A stretch of DNA of 64,000 bases from JAJQCI01 sp964388305 (GCA_964388305.1 CAYMAA010000001.1:1-64000), one strand, 5' to 3'. Positions 26,550 to 36,130 are shown, counted from the first letter of the stretch. Notes: generated by a model not told the origin, from the sequence alone. Made by a program: numbers and translations.

Positions 26550-26779
26550 AAAAACCACCTTTTTTATTTAATAATATTCCCCACAGTCCTCATATATTTC
26601 ATAAATAAAAAAATCCTCCGCGGTTTTTGCGAGCATCGGTTTTCCGAAGAGAGTCTTTAGACTGTCGAAAATTTTTATATACCGAATGTGCTGTTTGCCT
26701 GTGAAAATCCGTATGCAAAAACGGGCAATATATAACATTTTCATTATTAATTTTTTGGCGAAAATGAATTTTTAAGTGC

Positions 26780-26808
26780 TTGACAGAGTTATATTATTTG
26801 GTTATAAT
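26780..26808 (+). promoter_or_regulatory. sigma-A promoter of the pheST operon
   Basis: TTGACA (26780-26785), 17-base spacer, TATAAT (26803-26808). Between 26550 and 26779 I see only AT-rich sequence with a small TCGG/CCGA hairpin near 26633. Confidence 0.88.
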
Positions 26809-26814
26809 AATTAC

Positions 26815-27063
26815 AATCTTAAAAATAAAAGCAGGGAATGCGAGAGTAGTTTGAAGGAGTCTTAAAAGAGAGATGGCGCAGTTGGCTGAAAGCGCCGTTT
26901 AAGGGTCGCAAATGAAGTTCACGCAGGAGCTTATATTCTGAAATATTTTAGAGTAGGAGTATACGTTTTGCCCGCGTTAAGGGCATAAAGTGCAGGCATA
27001 TATGCCTGAAATTGGGTGGTACCGCGGTTTACTTCGTCCCTTGTTGGGCGGAGTTGTTTTTTT
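26815..27063 (+). ncRNA. T-box leader, phenylalanine type, of pheST
   Basis: Stem I has AGAGAGATGGCGCAG and GCTGAAAGCGCC (26865-26896). The specifier TTC is at 26918-26920 in GAAGTTCACGC. T-box sequence GGGTGGTACCGCGG at 27014-27027. Terminator ACTTCGTCCC (27031-27040) pairs with GGGCGGAGT (27046-27054), followed by TTTTTTT. The Phe specifier agrees with pheS/pheT downstream. Confidence 0.95.
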
Positions 27064-27100
27064 GTGTAAAATTTTATTATTATAAGAAAGGAAAAGTTTT

Positions 27101-28126
27101 ATGAAAGACAAATTGTTAGAGGTTAAGGCAAAAGCTGCCGAAAGCCTTAAATCCGTTTCGGATTTAAAGCAGCTTGAGGACATAAGAGTTAAGCTTTTGG
27201 GCAAAAAGGGCGAGTTGACGGCGCTTATGAAAGGTATGGGAAAGCTCTCTAAAGAAGAAAGACCCGTTATAGGTCAGCTTGCGAATGAAGTGCGAAGCGC
27301 CATTGAAGCGGAAATCAGCCATGCAAGAGCTCATCTTGAAAAGGCTGCCATAGAGGGGAAGCTAAAGCTTGAAAAAATAGACGTCACATTGCCTGCGGAT
27401 GCTAAAAAACTGGGGCACAGGCACCCAATGAATATTGTTATTGAGGATATTAAGAGAATTTTTATAGGTATGGGCTATGAAATTGCGGAAGGGCCTGAAA
27501 TTGAGGATGCCTACTACAACTTTACGGCGCTTAATATTCCCAAAAACCATACCGCAAGAGATGAACAGGACACATTTTACGTTGAGGGACTGGGAGAGTT
27601 TTTGTTAAGAACTCAAACCTCGCCAATGCAGGTAAGAGTAATGGAAAACAAAAAGCCGCCTATCAGAATAATCGCTCCGGGCAGAGTTTACAGAGCTGAT
27701 GAGGTAGACGCTACTCATTCCCCCATATTTCACCAATTAGAGGGTCTTGTTATAGATAAAGGCATTACAATGGGAGATCTTAAAGGAGCTTTGGAGGTAT
27801 TTGCAAAGCAGCTTTTTGGGGAGGATACAAAGGTAAGGTTCCGTCCACATCATTTTCCTTTTACAGAGCCTTCCGCAGAGATGGACGCCACCTGCTTCGG
27901 CTGCGGCGGCAAGGGCTGCAGAATTTGTAAGGACAGCGGTTGGATAGAAATGCTCGGGTGCGGTATGGTACACCCCAAGGTTTTGGAAAGATGCGGTATT
28001 GACCCTAAGGTTTACAGCGGTTTTGCTTTCGGTATGGGTCTTGAGAGAGTTACCATGCAAAAATACGGCATTAACGATTTAAGGCTTTTGTTTGAAAATG
28101 ACAGCGAGTTTTTAAAGCAGTTCTGA
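27101..28126 (+). CDS. pheS: phenylalanyl-tRNA synthetase alpha chain
   Basis: 341 residues. N-terminal coiled-coil arm (about 1-95) that binds tRNA, then the class II catalytic core with FHQLEG (about 211), FRPHHFPFTEPS and the GFGMGLER-like motif 3 (GFAFGMGLERVTM, about 314). CFGCGGKGCRIC provides a zinc-type loop present in many family members. Works as an alpha2beta2 tetramer with PheT. GAAAGG precedes the ATG. Confidence 0.97.
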   Translation: MKDKLLEVKAKAAESLKSVSDLKQLEDIRVKLLGKKGELTALMKGMGKLSKEERPVIGQLANEVRSAIEAEISHARAHLEKAAIEGKLKLEKIDVTLPADAKKLGHRHPMNIVIEDIKRIFIGMGYEIAEGPEIEDAYYNFTALNIPKNHTARDEQDTFYVEGLGEFLLRTQTSPMQVRVMENKKPPIRIIAPGRVYRADEVDATHSPIFHQLEGLVIDKGITMGDLKGALEVFAKQLFGEDTKVRFRPHHFPFTEPSAEMDATCFGCGGKGCRICKDSGWIEMLGCGMVHPKVLERCGIDPKVYSGFAFGMGLERVTMQKYGINDLRLLFENDSEFLKQF

Positions 28127-28144
28127 TAAGGAGGTATTTGGACT

Positions 28145-30556
28145 ATGGATTTACCTATTAGCTGGTTAAAGGAATATGTGGATTTGGATTGCGACGTGCA
28201 GACCTTTATGGATAAAATGACCATGGCAGGGCAAAAGGTTGAGGGTATTGCGGCAAATGTTTGCAATGATGCCAAGGCTATTAAAAACTGTGTTGTGGGA
28301 AGAATTGAAAAAATAGAAAAGCACCCCGATGCGGATAAGCTTGTGGTTTGTTCCGTAAATGTGGGCAAGGAAGAAAATATACAGATAGTAACGGGAGCGC
28401 CAAACGTATATGAGGGAGCTGTAGTGCCTGTTGCTTTGGACGGAGCTGTTTTGGCAGGAGGAGTTAAAATTAAAAAAAGCAAGCTGAGAGGCGTTTACTC
28501 CAACGGTATGCTTTGTTCTGTTGAGGAGCTTGGCTTTACATTGCACGACTTTCCCGATGCGCCCGAAAACGGAATATACATTTTTAAGGGAGAAGAGCCT
28601 GAGTTGGGTGCAGACGTAAAAGAGGTTATGCAGCTTACGGATGATGTTATAGAATTTGAAATAACAAACAACAGACCGGACTGCTACTCCGTATTGGGTC
28701 TTGCGAGAGAGGCGGCAGCGGCATTTAGAAAGCCTTTTAAATACCCCGAAATTAACGTAAAAGCACAGGGTGAGGGAAATTCATCGGACTATGTTAGCGT
28801 AGAAATTAAAAACCCCGAGCTTTGTCCACGTTATATCGGCAGAGTTGTTAAAAATGTTAAGGTGGAGCCATCTCCCTTATGGTTAAGGCACAGGCTTACT
28901 GCGGCAGGTGTAAGACCTATTAATAATATAGTAGACATTACCAACTATGTTATGCTGGAGTTTGGTCAGCCAATGCACGCTTTTGATATTGACACCATTG
29001 ATGAGGGAAAAATTATTGTAAGAAACGCAGAGGACGGAGAAAGGTTTACTACTCTTGACGGTCAGGACAGGGTTTTGGACTCTTCCATGCTTGTAATTGC
29101 AGACCCTAACAAGGCTGTTGCCATTGCAGGTATTATGGGCGGCGAAAACTCAAAGGTTTCTCCAAATGCCGCCGCAATTTTGTTTGAGTCCGCCAATTTT
29201 AACGGCCCGAATATAAGAATTTCCGCCAAAAAGCTTGGTATGAGAACAGACGCTTCCGCAAAATACGAAAAGGGACTTGACCCCAATGTGGCTTATGAGG
29301 CTGTAAACAGAGCCGTTCAGCTTGTGGAAATGCTTGGCTGCGGAGAGGTTGTGCCGGGCATGGCAGACTGCTATCCCAACAAAAGAGAAAGCCGGGAGGT
29401 AGAATATTCCACAGAGGGCATTAACAGGCTTATAGGCTTTGATTTATCCGAGAAGGAAATGATTGATTTGCTAAAGCTTGTTGAGGTTGAGGCAGACGGC
29501 AAAAAGGCTAAAATACCTACATTCCGTCCGGATTTGGTTAGCGAGGCCGACCTTGCCGAGGAGGTTGCGCGTTTTTACGGTTACGATAAAATAAAAACAA
29601 CCCTTGCCTCAGGCACTCCTACCTGCGGAAAGAAGAGCGCCACACAGATTATTGATGATAAAATTGCGGAGGTAATGGTTGCGGCAGGTCTTTGCGAGGC
29701 AATGACATTCAGCTTTGAAAGCCCTAAGGTGTTTGATAAGCTGGGAATTTCCGAGGACAGCAATTTAAGAAAAACCGTTAGGGTTACAAATCCCTTGGGT
29801 GCGGATTTCAGCATTATGCGTACTCAAACTGTGAACGCAATGCTTAACAGCTTAACAACTAATTATAACAGAAGAAATGCCGCTTGCGGTCTGTTTGAAA
29901 CAGGTAGGGTTTATTTGCCTGAAGAAGTGCCTATGAAAAAGCTGCCTGATGAAGTTCCTACCCTTACTGTCGGTATGTACGGCGGCGATGTAAACTTTTT
30001 TACGGTAAAGGGTATTTTAGGAGAGCTTTTTGATGCGCTTGGCTTTGGCGAAAAGGTTTATTATATGCCGGAGGAAAATATACCTTTTATGCACCCGGGA
30101 AGAACCGCAAGGGTTTATTGCGGCAATGAGGAGCTTGGATATTTGGGGGAGGTTCACCCCGCAACCCTTAAAAATTATTCTATAGGCACAAAGGCTTATA
30201 TTGCGGTTGTTAATATAAGAAAGCTGTATGAGCTTACCACATTTGACAGACAGTTTAAGCCTCTGCCAAAGTACCCTGCAACTGAAAGAGATATTTCCAT
30301 GCTTGTTAAAGATGATGTTACCGCAGGAGCTATTGAGAATTGTATTAAAAAGAACGGCGGAAAGCATCTTGCAAGTGTAAATCTGTTTGATGTTTATAAG
30401 GGAGAACAGATTGGAAAGGACAGCAAGTCCATGGCATACAGCATTAAATTCCGTTCACCGGACAGAACCCTTACAGATGATGACATAAGCAAGCCTATGG
30501 AGAAAATATTAAAAGCGCTTAAAGAAGAGCTTGGCGCAGACCTGAGAGATAAATAA
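28145..30556 (+). CDS. pheT: phenylalanyl-tRNA synthetase beta chain
   Basis: 803 residues, full length. The EMAP/tRNA-binding domain (about 40-150), B3/B4 editing domain (about 210-390, with RPDCYSVLGLAREAAA just before it), B5 domain (about 400-470) and C-terminal FDX-ACB anticodon-binding domain (about 710-803, PKYPATERDISMLV) are all visible. The gap from pheS is 18 bases and GGAGG is 10 bases before the ATG, so the two are cotranslated from one mRNA. Confidence 0.97.
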   Translation: MDLPISWLKEYVDLDCDVQTFMDKMTMAGQKVEGIAANVCNDAKAIKNCVVGRIEKIEKHPDADKLVVCSVNVGKEENIQIVTGAPNVYEGAVVPVALDGAVLAGGVKIKKSKLRGVYSNGMLCSVEELGFTLHDFPDAPENGIYIFKGEEPELGADVKEVMQLTDDVIEFEITNNRPDCYSVLGLAREAAAAFRKPFKYPEINVKAQGEGNSSDYVSVEIKNPELCPRYIGRVVKNVKVEPSPLWLRHRLTAAGVRPINNIVDITNYVMLEFGQPMHAFDIDTIDEGKIIVRNAEDGERFTTLDGQDRVLDSSMLVIADPNKAVAIAGIMGGENSKVSPNAAAILFESANFNGPNIRISAKKLGMRTDASAKYEKGLDPNVAYEAVNRAVQLVEMLGCGEVVPGMADCYPNKRESREVEYSTEGINRLIGFDLSEKEMIDLLKLVEVEADGKKAKIPTFRPDLVSEADLAEEVARFYGYDKIKTTLASGTPTCGKKSATQIIDDKIAEVMVAAGLCEAMTFSFESPKVFDKLGISEDSNLRKTVRVTNPLGADFSIMRTQTVNAMLNSLTTNYNRRNAACGLFETGRVYLPEEVPMKKLPDEVPTLTVGMYGGDVNFFTVKGILGELFDALGFGEKVYYMPEENIPFMHPGRTARVYCGNEELGYLGEVHPATLKNYSIGTKAYIAVVNIRKLYELTTFDRQFKPLPKYPATERDISMLVKDDVTAGAIENCIKKNGGKHLASVNLFDVYKGEQIGKDSKSMAYSIKFRSPDRTLTDDDISKPMEKILKALKEELGADLRDK

Positions 30557-30580
30557 TTTAGCGGATTGGGGGAGTTATTT

Positions 30581-31699
30581 ATGAGAAAAATATTCGCTGT
30601 ATTTTTTGCCGCCGCTTTAATAATTTTAGGCACAGGCAGTGTTTTTGCCGCAACAGGTAAACGTATTGACGCTTCTGTTGCATCGGGAGAAGAAAAAACC
30701 GCATTTTACGGCTATGATGTTGAGGGTTATAAATGCTTTAATATAAGGGATTTGGCAAAGGCTCTTAACGGTACGGAATGTCAATTTAATATAGATTGGA
30801 ACGGAGCAGGCTTTTGTGCGGAAATAAAGAGGGGCGAGGCTTATACTCAGGCAGATGCGGATAATCCGCTGACAGTGTACAAAATTTATCCGTCATATTC
30901 AACGGAAAAGCTTAAATTTATTGTTGATGATGAAGAAATAATTACAGACGGCTTTTGTATAGGCGAAAAGCATTATATTACCATAAGAGATGCGGCGGTG
31001 CTTATCGGTGTTGATGCGCAGTGGCAGTCCGAAAGAAAGGTTATTTGTATGAAAAAGGACGGAATTGTGCAGGCGGAAATTTATGCAGGTGTTACGGATC
31101 TTATAAACAGCAGTGTTATTGCTCTTACATTTGATGACGGGCCTCAGCCGGGCAGTACGGAAAGAATACTTGCCGCTTTGGACAAGGTTGGAGGTCACGC
31201 AACATTTTTTGTTGTGGGCAGCAGAGTTAAGGAGTACCCCGAAACCGTTAAAAGCATAGCGCTTCAGCATAGTCAAATAGGCTGTCACAGCTATAATCAT
31301 ACAAGACTTACGGAGCTTGGCGCCTATGCTGTTCAAAAGGAGGTTTACGACACATCAAATCAGGTGTACAGCGCTGCGGGAGTATATACATATATCGGCA
31401 GACCTCCTTACGGGGAAATAAACAATACGGTGAAAAATGCCGTTACTATCAAATGGTTTAACTGGGGCACAGATACTCTCGACTGGAAGTACAGGGACAG
31501 TGATTATGTATACAACTATGTTATGAAATATGTACATAACGGCGCAACCATTCTAATGCACGATTTGCACGTTACAACCGCCGCCGCCATGGAAAGGGCA
31601 ATACCTGCTCTGGCGGCAAAGGGTTTTAAGTTTGTTACCATAGATGAAATGGCTGAGCTTAAAGGCGGATATGACAAGGTTGAGGGTTACTTGGGATGA
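30581..31699 (+). CDS. secreted polysaccharide deacetylase with N-terminal stalk domain
   Basis: 372 residues. Signal peptide (1-23, ending VFA), then a region (about 30-175) with the repeated pattern of a copper-amine-oxidase-N-like stalk domain (NIRDLAKALNG, ITIRDAAVLIG, QWQSERKVI). This is followed by a NodB domain with motif 1 TFDDGPQPGS (about 188), motif 2 HSYNHTRL (about 235) and motif 3 RPPYGEINN (about 272). Probably de-N-acetylates peptidoglycan or another wall glycan outside the cell. ATG 30581 has GGGGGAG six bases upstream; a TTG start at 30566 would make no better signal. It is 24 bases after pheT and may be read through from it. Confidence 0.87.
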   Translation: MRKIFAVFFAAALIILGTGSVFAATGKRIDASVASGEEKTAFYGYDVEGYKCFNIRDLAKALNGTECQFNIDWNGAGFCAEIKRGEAYTQADADNPLTVYKIYPSYSTEKLKFIVDDEEIITDGFCIGEKHYITIRDAAVLIGVDAQWQSERKVICMKKDGIVQAEIYAGVTDLINSSVIALTFDDGPQPGSTERILAALDKVGGHATFFVVGSRVKEYPETVKSIALQHSQIGCHSYNHTRLTELGAYAVQKEVYDTSNQVYSAAGVYTYIGRPPYGEINNTVKNAVTIKWFNWGTDTLDWKYRDSDYVYNYVMKYVHNGATILMHDLHVTTAAAMERAIPALAAKGFKFVTIDEMAELKGGYDKVEGYLG

Positions 31700-31741
31700 A
31701 TTGCCAAACAAGCTGTGTTATAACGAAATACTGAGGATTGC

Positions 31742-31786
31742 GGCGGGGCGGTCAATGGCGTTGAAAGCGCCATTGGTCGCCCCGCC
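31742..31786 (+). repeat. long hairpin 1 (19-bp stem) after the deacetylase gene
   Basis: Arms 31742-31760 and 31768-31786 pair over 19 bp; the two imperfect positions are G-U and U-G, so it is intact as RNA on the plus strand. The arms are GC-rich (GGCGGGGCG start) and no T run follows. Loop TTGAAAG. Confidence 0.85.
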
Positions 31787-31806
31787 CTCACTTTCCTCCC
31801 CTCGGG

Positions 31807-31856
31807 TCAATGTTTAGCGGGAGCTGTCACTTGTGACAGCTCCCGCTAAACATTGA
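31807..31856. repeat. long perfect palindrome 2 (24-bp arms)
   Basis: Arms 31807-31830 and 31833-31856 are perfect reverse complements (start TCAATGTTTAGCGGGAGC), with only TT between. It lies 20 bases after hairpin 1, and both share the sequence TCAATG near a stem end. A terminator-like role is possible, but no T run follows. Confidence 0.9.
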
Positions 31857-31876
31857 GCAGCCTTATTATTATAAAT

Positions 31877-31939
31877 TTTACACCGATTTTACAAAAATTT
31901 TACATTGTAATGGCTGTTTGGGTGTTTTTTAATTATAAT
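31877..31939 (+). promoter_or_regulatory. PhoP-box promoter of phoPR
   Basis: Three direct repeats TTTACA at 31877-31882, 31888-31893 and 31899-31904, each 11 bases apart, then a -10 TATAAT at 31934-31939 without a good -35 (TGGCTG). This is the PhoP binding pattern known from Bacillus (TTWACA repeats spaced by about 5 bases), placed just upstream of the -35 region, and predicts autoregulation by PhoP. Confidence 0.75.
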
Positions 31940-31986
31940 AAAAGCTGTATAATTACATTATGCTACTGCTTAGGGAGGGAGATTTA

Positions 31987-32679
31987 ATGAAGAAGAAAAT
32001 ATATGTAATTGAAGATGATGAAAATATAAGAAGCCTTATAAAAATTGCGCTAACAGGCAGCGGATATGACGTTAAGGATTTTGAAACGGCTGAAGAAGCC
32101 ATTGTTAATGCGGAGGAGGATATGCCAAGCCTTATGCTTTTTGACATAATGCTGCCGGGTATAAGCGGCACGGAGGCTGTTGCAAGGCTTAAAGCAAATA
32201 ATAAGCTAAAAAGGACTTCCGTAATTATGCTTACAGCAAAGGACAGTGAGCTTGATAAAATAAAGGGTTTGGATAACGGCGCTGATGACTACATTACAAA
32301 GCCTTTCAGTATAATGGAGCTTATGGCAAGAATAAGAGCTGTTTTACGCAGGGCAGAATATAGTGAAAATGACGAAAGCAAAAAGGAAATTGTTGGGGGC
32401 ATTATAGCTATAAATACCGATGCAAGGACTGTTTATGTTGAGAATAAGCAGGTTATTTTAACATTTAAGGAATATGAGCTGTTAAAATTTTTTATGAAAA
32501 ACAAAAACAGAGTAATAACAAGAGATGAGCTTTTAAACAAGGTTTGGGGTTATGAATATATTGGCGAAACAAGAACGGTGGATATACACATAATGTCGCT
32601 TAGGCAAAAGCTGGGCAAGGCGGCGTCATATATTAAAACAAGCAGAGGTTCAGGGTACATTTTTGAGGTGAGGGAATGA
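31987..32679 (+). CDS. phoP: response regulator, PhoB/PhoP type
   Basis: 230 residues. Receiver domain (about 1-118) with the acidic pair EDDE, the phospho-acceptor Asp in LLFDIMLPG-like LMLFDIMLPG (about 53) and the conserved Lys in TKPFS. OmpR-type winged helix (about 130-228) with the RTVDIHIMSLRQKLG helix. The start at 31987 has GGGAGGGAG 6 bases upstream; an earlier ATG (31960) runs into the leader. Overlaps the kinase gene by ATGA. PhoP identity rests on the PhoR-like partner and on the PhoP boxes in front. Confidence 0.92.
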   Translation: MKKKIYVIEDDENIRSLIKIALTGSGYDVKDFETAEEAIVNAEEDMPSLMLFDIMLPGISGTEAVARLKANNKLKRTSVIMLTAKDSELDKIKGLDNGADDYITKPFSIMELMARIRAVLRRAEYSENDESKKEIVGGIIAINTDARTVYVENKQVILTFKEYELLKFFMKNKNRVITRDELLNKVWGYEYIGETRTVDIHIMSLRQKLGKAASYIKTSRGSGYIFEVRE

Positions 32680-34409
32680 AAAATGCCGTAATTAAGGGGT
32701 TTTTAAAAACAATAATAATTTGCCTTGCGGTGTGCAGTCTGCTTTTTTGCAGATATTTTGGAAAATATACCATGGAAAGAACAGAAAAGGATATGCTGTA
32801 CACTCTTGCACTTATGGACTATGGCATTGACTACGAAAAGGATTTACGGGAGCAGGCGGAGGAGATTAATCCCCTCATTCTTTCGGAAAATACAAGAATT
32901 ACAATACTTGACAGGCAGGGCAATGTTCTTGCGGACACAAGCAGTGCAATAGACTTTGAGGATAACCATTTGGGCAGGGAGGAAATACAAAGGGCGGTTG
33001 AAAAGGGCATAGGCATAAGCGTAAGATATTCGGGAACGGAAAAAAGAAATATGATGTATGCCGCCTATGCTTCGGCAGACGGAGAACATATTTTAAGGCT
33101 TGCCATGCCTTACAACGGTTTTGCGGATTTTGTTAAAGCAATTATTCCGGCGCTTTTTATAAGCGTTATTATTGCCTTTATAACTGCATTTTTTATAGGC
33201 AAAAGGCTTGCTGAGGGAATTACAAGACCTCTCAGCGAAATTTCCTCGGAGCTTGATAAAATTCAAAAAGAAGAGGAAATGCCCAAGTTTAAGGAATACA
33301 AATACAGCGAGCTTGAAAACATTGTAAACTCAATAAAAATACTTACAAAAAGAATTGATGCAAATTTGGAAAAGCTTAGGTATGAAAAGGTCAAAATTGA
33401 TTATATTTTAGACAATATGAGAGAGGGCATACTGTTTATTGATGAAAATTGCAATGTAATTACAATAAATAAAACCGCCATGGAAATTTTGGACTGCAAA
33501 AAACGCAAAACCGGCAATATAATTTATTTTACTCACAATATGAACATTATTAACGGCGTTGGGGACATTATTAAAAATGACGAGGACTGTATGTTTGATT
33601 TTTTTGATGAAAAGTCGGGAAAAACATATTTTGTTCATATAACCAAAGTTAAAAAAGGTATTTTGGATAAGTCAATGAGCGGTGCTATTGTGCTTATGAT
33701 GGACGTTACCTCGGAAAGAGAGGCGCAAAGGGTGCGTCAGGACTTTTTTTCCGATGCATCTCACGAGCTTAAAACACCAATTACTTCCATAGGCGGTTAC
33801 TGCGAGCTGCTTTTAAGCAATATGGAGTATTCAGATGAACAGAAAAGAGAATTTTTAATGAGAATAAAAAGCTCTGTTGAAAATATAACGGGACTTATAA
33901 ACGATATTCTTATGATTTCACGTTTGGAAACGGGAGCGGAATGTGACAACATTTCTCAAGTTAATGTTAAAGAAATTATTGAAAATATAATTGACACAAC
34001 AGAGCCTATGAGAAATGAAAATAATATTGCTGTAAATGCGGAATGTGAGGATTTTGTTATAAATGCGGATTTTAACAAAATATATCAGCTTATAAACAAC
34101 CTTATAACAAATGCGGTTAAATATAACAATGAAAACGGAAGTGTTTTTATAAAGTCATATATTATTGACGGCTGTTTTTACTTTAGCATTAAGGATACGG
34201 GCATAGGCATACCCCTTAAAGACCAAAGCAGGGTTTTTGAAAGATTTTACAGAGTTGATAAAAGCAGAAGCCGCAAAATGGGCGGCACGGGGCTTGGGCT
34301 TGCCATTGTTAAGCATATTGTTAATTTTTACAACGGCGGCATCAGTCTTAAAAGCAATGCAGGCAAGGGAACATTTATAGAAATAAAAATACCCCTGAAG
34401 CAGGGGTAA
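32676..34409 (+). CDS. phoR: sensor histidine kinase, PhoR-like
   Basis: 577 residues. Two membrane segments (about 8-26 and 155-177) bracket an extracellular sensor region, followed by a HAMP linker (about 178-230), a PAS domain (about 235-345, DNMREGILFIDENCNVI), HisKA with the phosphorylated His in DASHELKTPITS (about 365) and an ATPase domain with N box NNLITNAVKYN, G1 DTGIGIP and G2 GGTGLGLAI. The order TM-sensor-TM-HAMP-PAS-kinase is that of PhoR. No pst or phoU genes are adjacent. Ends in a small CCCCTGAAGCAGGGG hairpin. Confidence 0.9.
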   Translation: MKNAVIKGFLKTIIICLAVCSLLFCRYFGKYTMERTEKDMLYTLALMDYGIDYEKDLREQAEEINPLILSENTRITILDRQGNVLADTSSAIDFEDNHLGREEIQRAVEKGIGISVRYSGTEKRNMMYAAYASADGEHILRLAMPYNGFADFVKAIIPALFISVIIAFITAFFIGKRLAEGITRPLSEISSELDKIQKEEEMPKFKEYKYSELENIVNSIKILTKRIDANLEKLRYEKVKIDYILDNMREGILFIDENCNVITINKTAMEILDCKKRKTGNIIYFTHNMNIINGVGDIIKNDEDCMFDFFDEKSGKTYFVHITKVKKGILDKSMSGAIVLMMDVTSEREAQRVRQDFFSDASHELKTPITSIGGYCELLLSNMEYSDEQKREFLMRIKSSVENITGLINDILMISRLETGAECDNISQVNVKEIIENIIDTTEPMRNENNIAVNAECEDFVINADFNKIYQLINNLITNAVKYNNENGSVFIKSYIIDGCFYFSIKDTGIGIPLKDQSRVFERFYRVDKSRSRKMGGTGLGLAIVKHIVNFYNGGISLKSNAGKGTFIEIKIPLKQG

Positions 34410-34415
34410 GGCAGT

Positions 34416-35060
34416 TTAATTAAGCTCCTGCCACAGCTCTACCACTTTAAGCTTTAGCTTAACCTTTGGGGGCGCAGAGGGGGAGTCACCCAAAATAAGG
34501 GAGTAGGAAGAGGGGGAAAGCTTATCTTCAAATTTATGTTCCTTACTCTCTTCGTATGCGGGACTTACATAGCACAAGGGCGGATACATTACACACCACC
34601 AGTTATGACCTTTGGCTGAGCCTATTTCTATACGCAGGCAGTCGTATGTGCCTGCAGGCAGTGTAACATCACCGTAATGGCGTATGGGAAAAGCGCTTTT
34701 TGTTACGGCAACGGTAACGGGTAAAGAACAGCCGTTTTCCCGCAAAGTGTTTTGGGCGGTTGCTTTCACTTCTTCCATATTATTGTTAAAAAAATCAACC
34801 GTAGCCTGTTTTGAGGGAGAAGCTGTAAGTTGGTTTAAATACTTTTCAAGCACTGAGTCCCTTACCTTTAATTTCAGCGACTGATCCTCTGATGAGTCGC
34901 TGTTTGCAATAACATGAAAGCGGAAAACCTCCGAGGTAAGGCTTTCCATGGCTTTTGCGGAAGCTGCGTGTGTAAATGCGCATATTAAAACGGCAATTAT
35001 ACACCCTGCCCCAATGGAAAGGGGAAGCAGACCCTTTGGTTTTAAAAGTGATTTCAGCAT
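34416..35060 (-). CDS. spoIIR: stage II sporulation protein R
   Basis: 214 residues. Secreted signal from the forespore that triggers SpoIIGA cleavage of pro-sigma-E in the mother cell. Signal anchor (about 12-32), then the family motifs FRFHVIANSDSSEDQ (about 47), LKLKVRD (about 64) and GHNWWCVMYPPLCYV (about 165). The start at 35060 has AAGGAG upstream; an earlier start (35099) lies in the gerC intergenic gap. Normally expressed under sigma-F; I did not find a clear promoter. Confidence 0.94.
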   Translation of the reverse strand: MLKSLLKPKGLLPLSIGAGCIIAVLICAFTHAASAKAMESLTSEVFRFHVIANSDSSEDQSLKLKVRDSVLEKYLNQLTASPSKQATVDFFNNNMEEVKATAQNTLRENGCSLPVTVAVTKSAFPIRHYGDVTLPAGTYDCLRIEIGSAKGHNWWCVMYPPLCYVSPAYEESKEHKFEDKLSPSSYSLILGDSPSAPPKVKLKLKVVELWQELN

Positions 35061-35091
35061 ATTGATTTCTCCTTTGTGAAAGTATTTTGTT

Positions 35092-36129
35092 TTATACAAA
35101 GTTTAATGAAAAGTTTATGTTAGATGAAATGCTTTTGGGGTTTACTGTTTTATATTTATTGTACAGCTCGGGCCGCTTGCTTTTAAGCTCCGTTGTTATG
35201 TCCGAGGGGAGTGTGTTTGTTTGTTCAAGCCGGTTTAATGCCGCATTTATTTGGGTTTGTATTTTTTCCTTAAACAAATTAAGGCAGTTCGCTCCCTTGG
35301 CGGAAACCTGTTCCGTGGTATAGTTCCACATATTTGCAGATGCGGTAATGTTTATATTCAGTTTAAGACTGTTGTTTTCTTCATAAAATTCATATTCCGT
35401 TGTTTTTTCCATTACCTCCGCAAATATCTCGGGGTTTACCGTAAGTGTGCCGTTAAAAGCGGTTTTGTTTATCCACATATACCCATACGCCTCATCCTCG
35501 TTAAGGCTTCCCTCATATATATTGTTTTTAACCACCGCCATACCGTTAAAGGCAGGCTGTTCATTTTTTATTGTTATTAAAGGAATGAGCGAGGGGGAGT
35601 TTTCCGCATTATCCTTTAAAAGAGTAAGCAGGCTTTCTTTATTAACATAAGTTTTGTTGTTTTTGGAGCTTTGGTAAAAGCCGAAAATATAAAACCCCGT
35701 TGTTAAATCTTCGGCAGGCTCTGCTTCCATAAGCTCTTTTACGTTATCCGATGCGGCAATATATATATTTTTATCTATCTGCGCATTATGAGAAAGATAG
35801 CTTGTAAGCTCGGAAAAAGCCTGAGGGGATTTTAATAAATCCGTAGATACTATTGCCGCCTTTGTTTGACCAAAGTATATTGTTTTTGAAGATGAAAAAT
35901 CCATTGCGGAAACTGCCTCGGACAGAGTATTGCCCGAAGAGGTTTTTATTATACGGGAGGGGGCGTCATCTTTTTCGTTTTTGGGAAAAGATATATACAG
36001 AGTATAGCCGTCCGTTGGAGAGTAGTCTGCCGCCATGGCTGTGGCAAAGGAGCGGCTTTCCAAATCCGTATCATCATAGCAGGCAGTTAAAAGCATTAAA
36101 ACGGTAAGCAAAAAGACAGTTTTTTTAAT
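35092..36129 (-). CDS. Ger(x)C family spore germination lipoprotein, probable ATT start
   Basis: About 346 residues. The C subunit of a GerA-type nutrient receptor, lipid-anchored on the spore inner membrane. Lipobox LLTAC (Cys about 17) followed by the Ger(x)C fold. The first standard codon, TTG at 36111, gives a signal peptide with no basic residue and lies 22 bases from the only ribosome site (GGAGGAGG, 36136-36143). In frame at 36129 is ATT, six bases from that site, giving the start KKTVFLLTVLMLLTAC with two lysines after the first residue, an ideal lipoprotein signal. I therefore place the start at ATT. Family call is firm; the start is inference. Second-to-last gene of the germination operon. 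Confidence 0.8.
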   Translation of the reverse strand: MKKTVFLLTVLMLLTACYDDTDLESRSFATAMAADYSPTDGYTLYISFPKNEKDDAPSRIIKTSSGNTLSEAVSAMDFSSSKTIYFGQTKAAIVSTDLLKSPQAFSELTSYLSHNAQIDKNIYIAASDNVKELMEAEPAEDLTTGFYIFGFYQSSKNNKTYVNKESLLTLLKDNAENSPSLIPLITIKNEQPAFNGMAVVKNNIYEGSLNEDEAYGYMWINKTAFNGTLTVNPEIFAEVMEKTTEYEFYEENNSLKLNINITASANMWNYTTEQVSAKGANCLNLFKEKIQTQINAALNRLEQTNTLPSDITTELKSKRPELYNKYKTVNPKSISSNINFSLNFV

Positions 36130-36130
36130 A

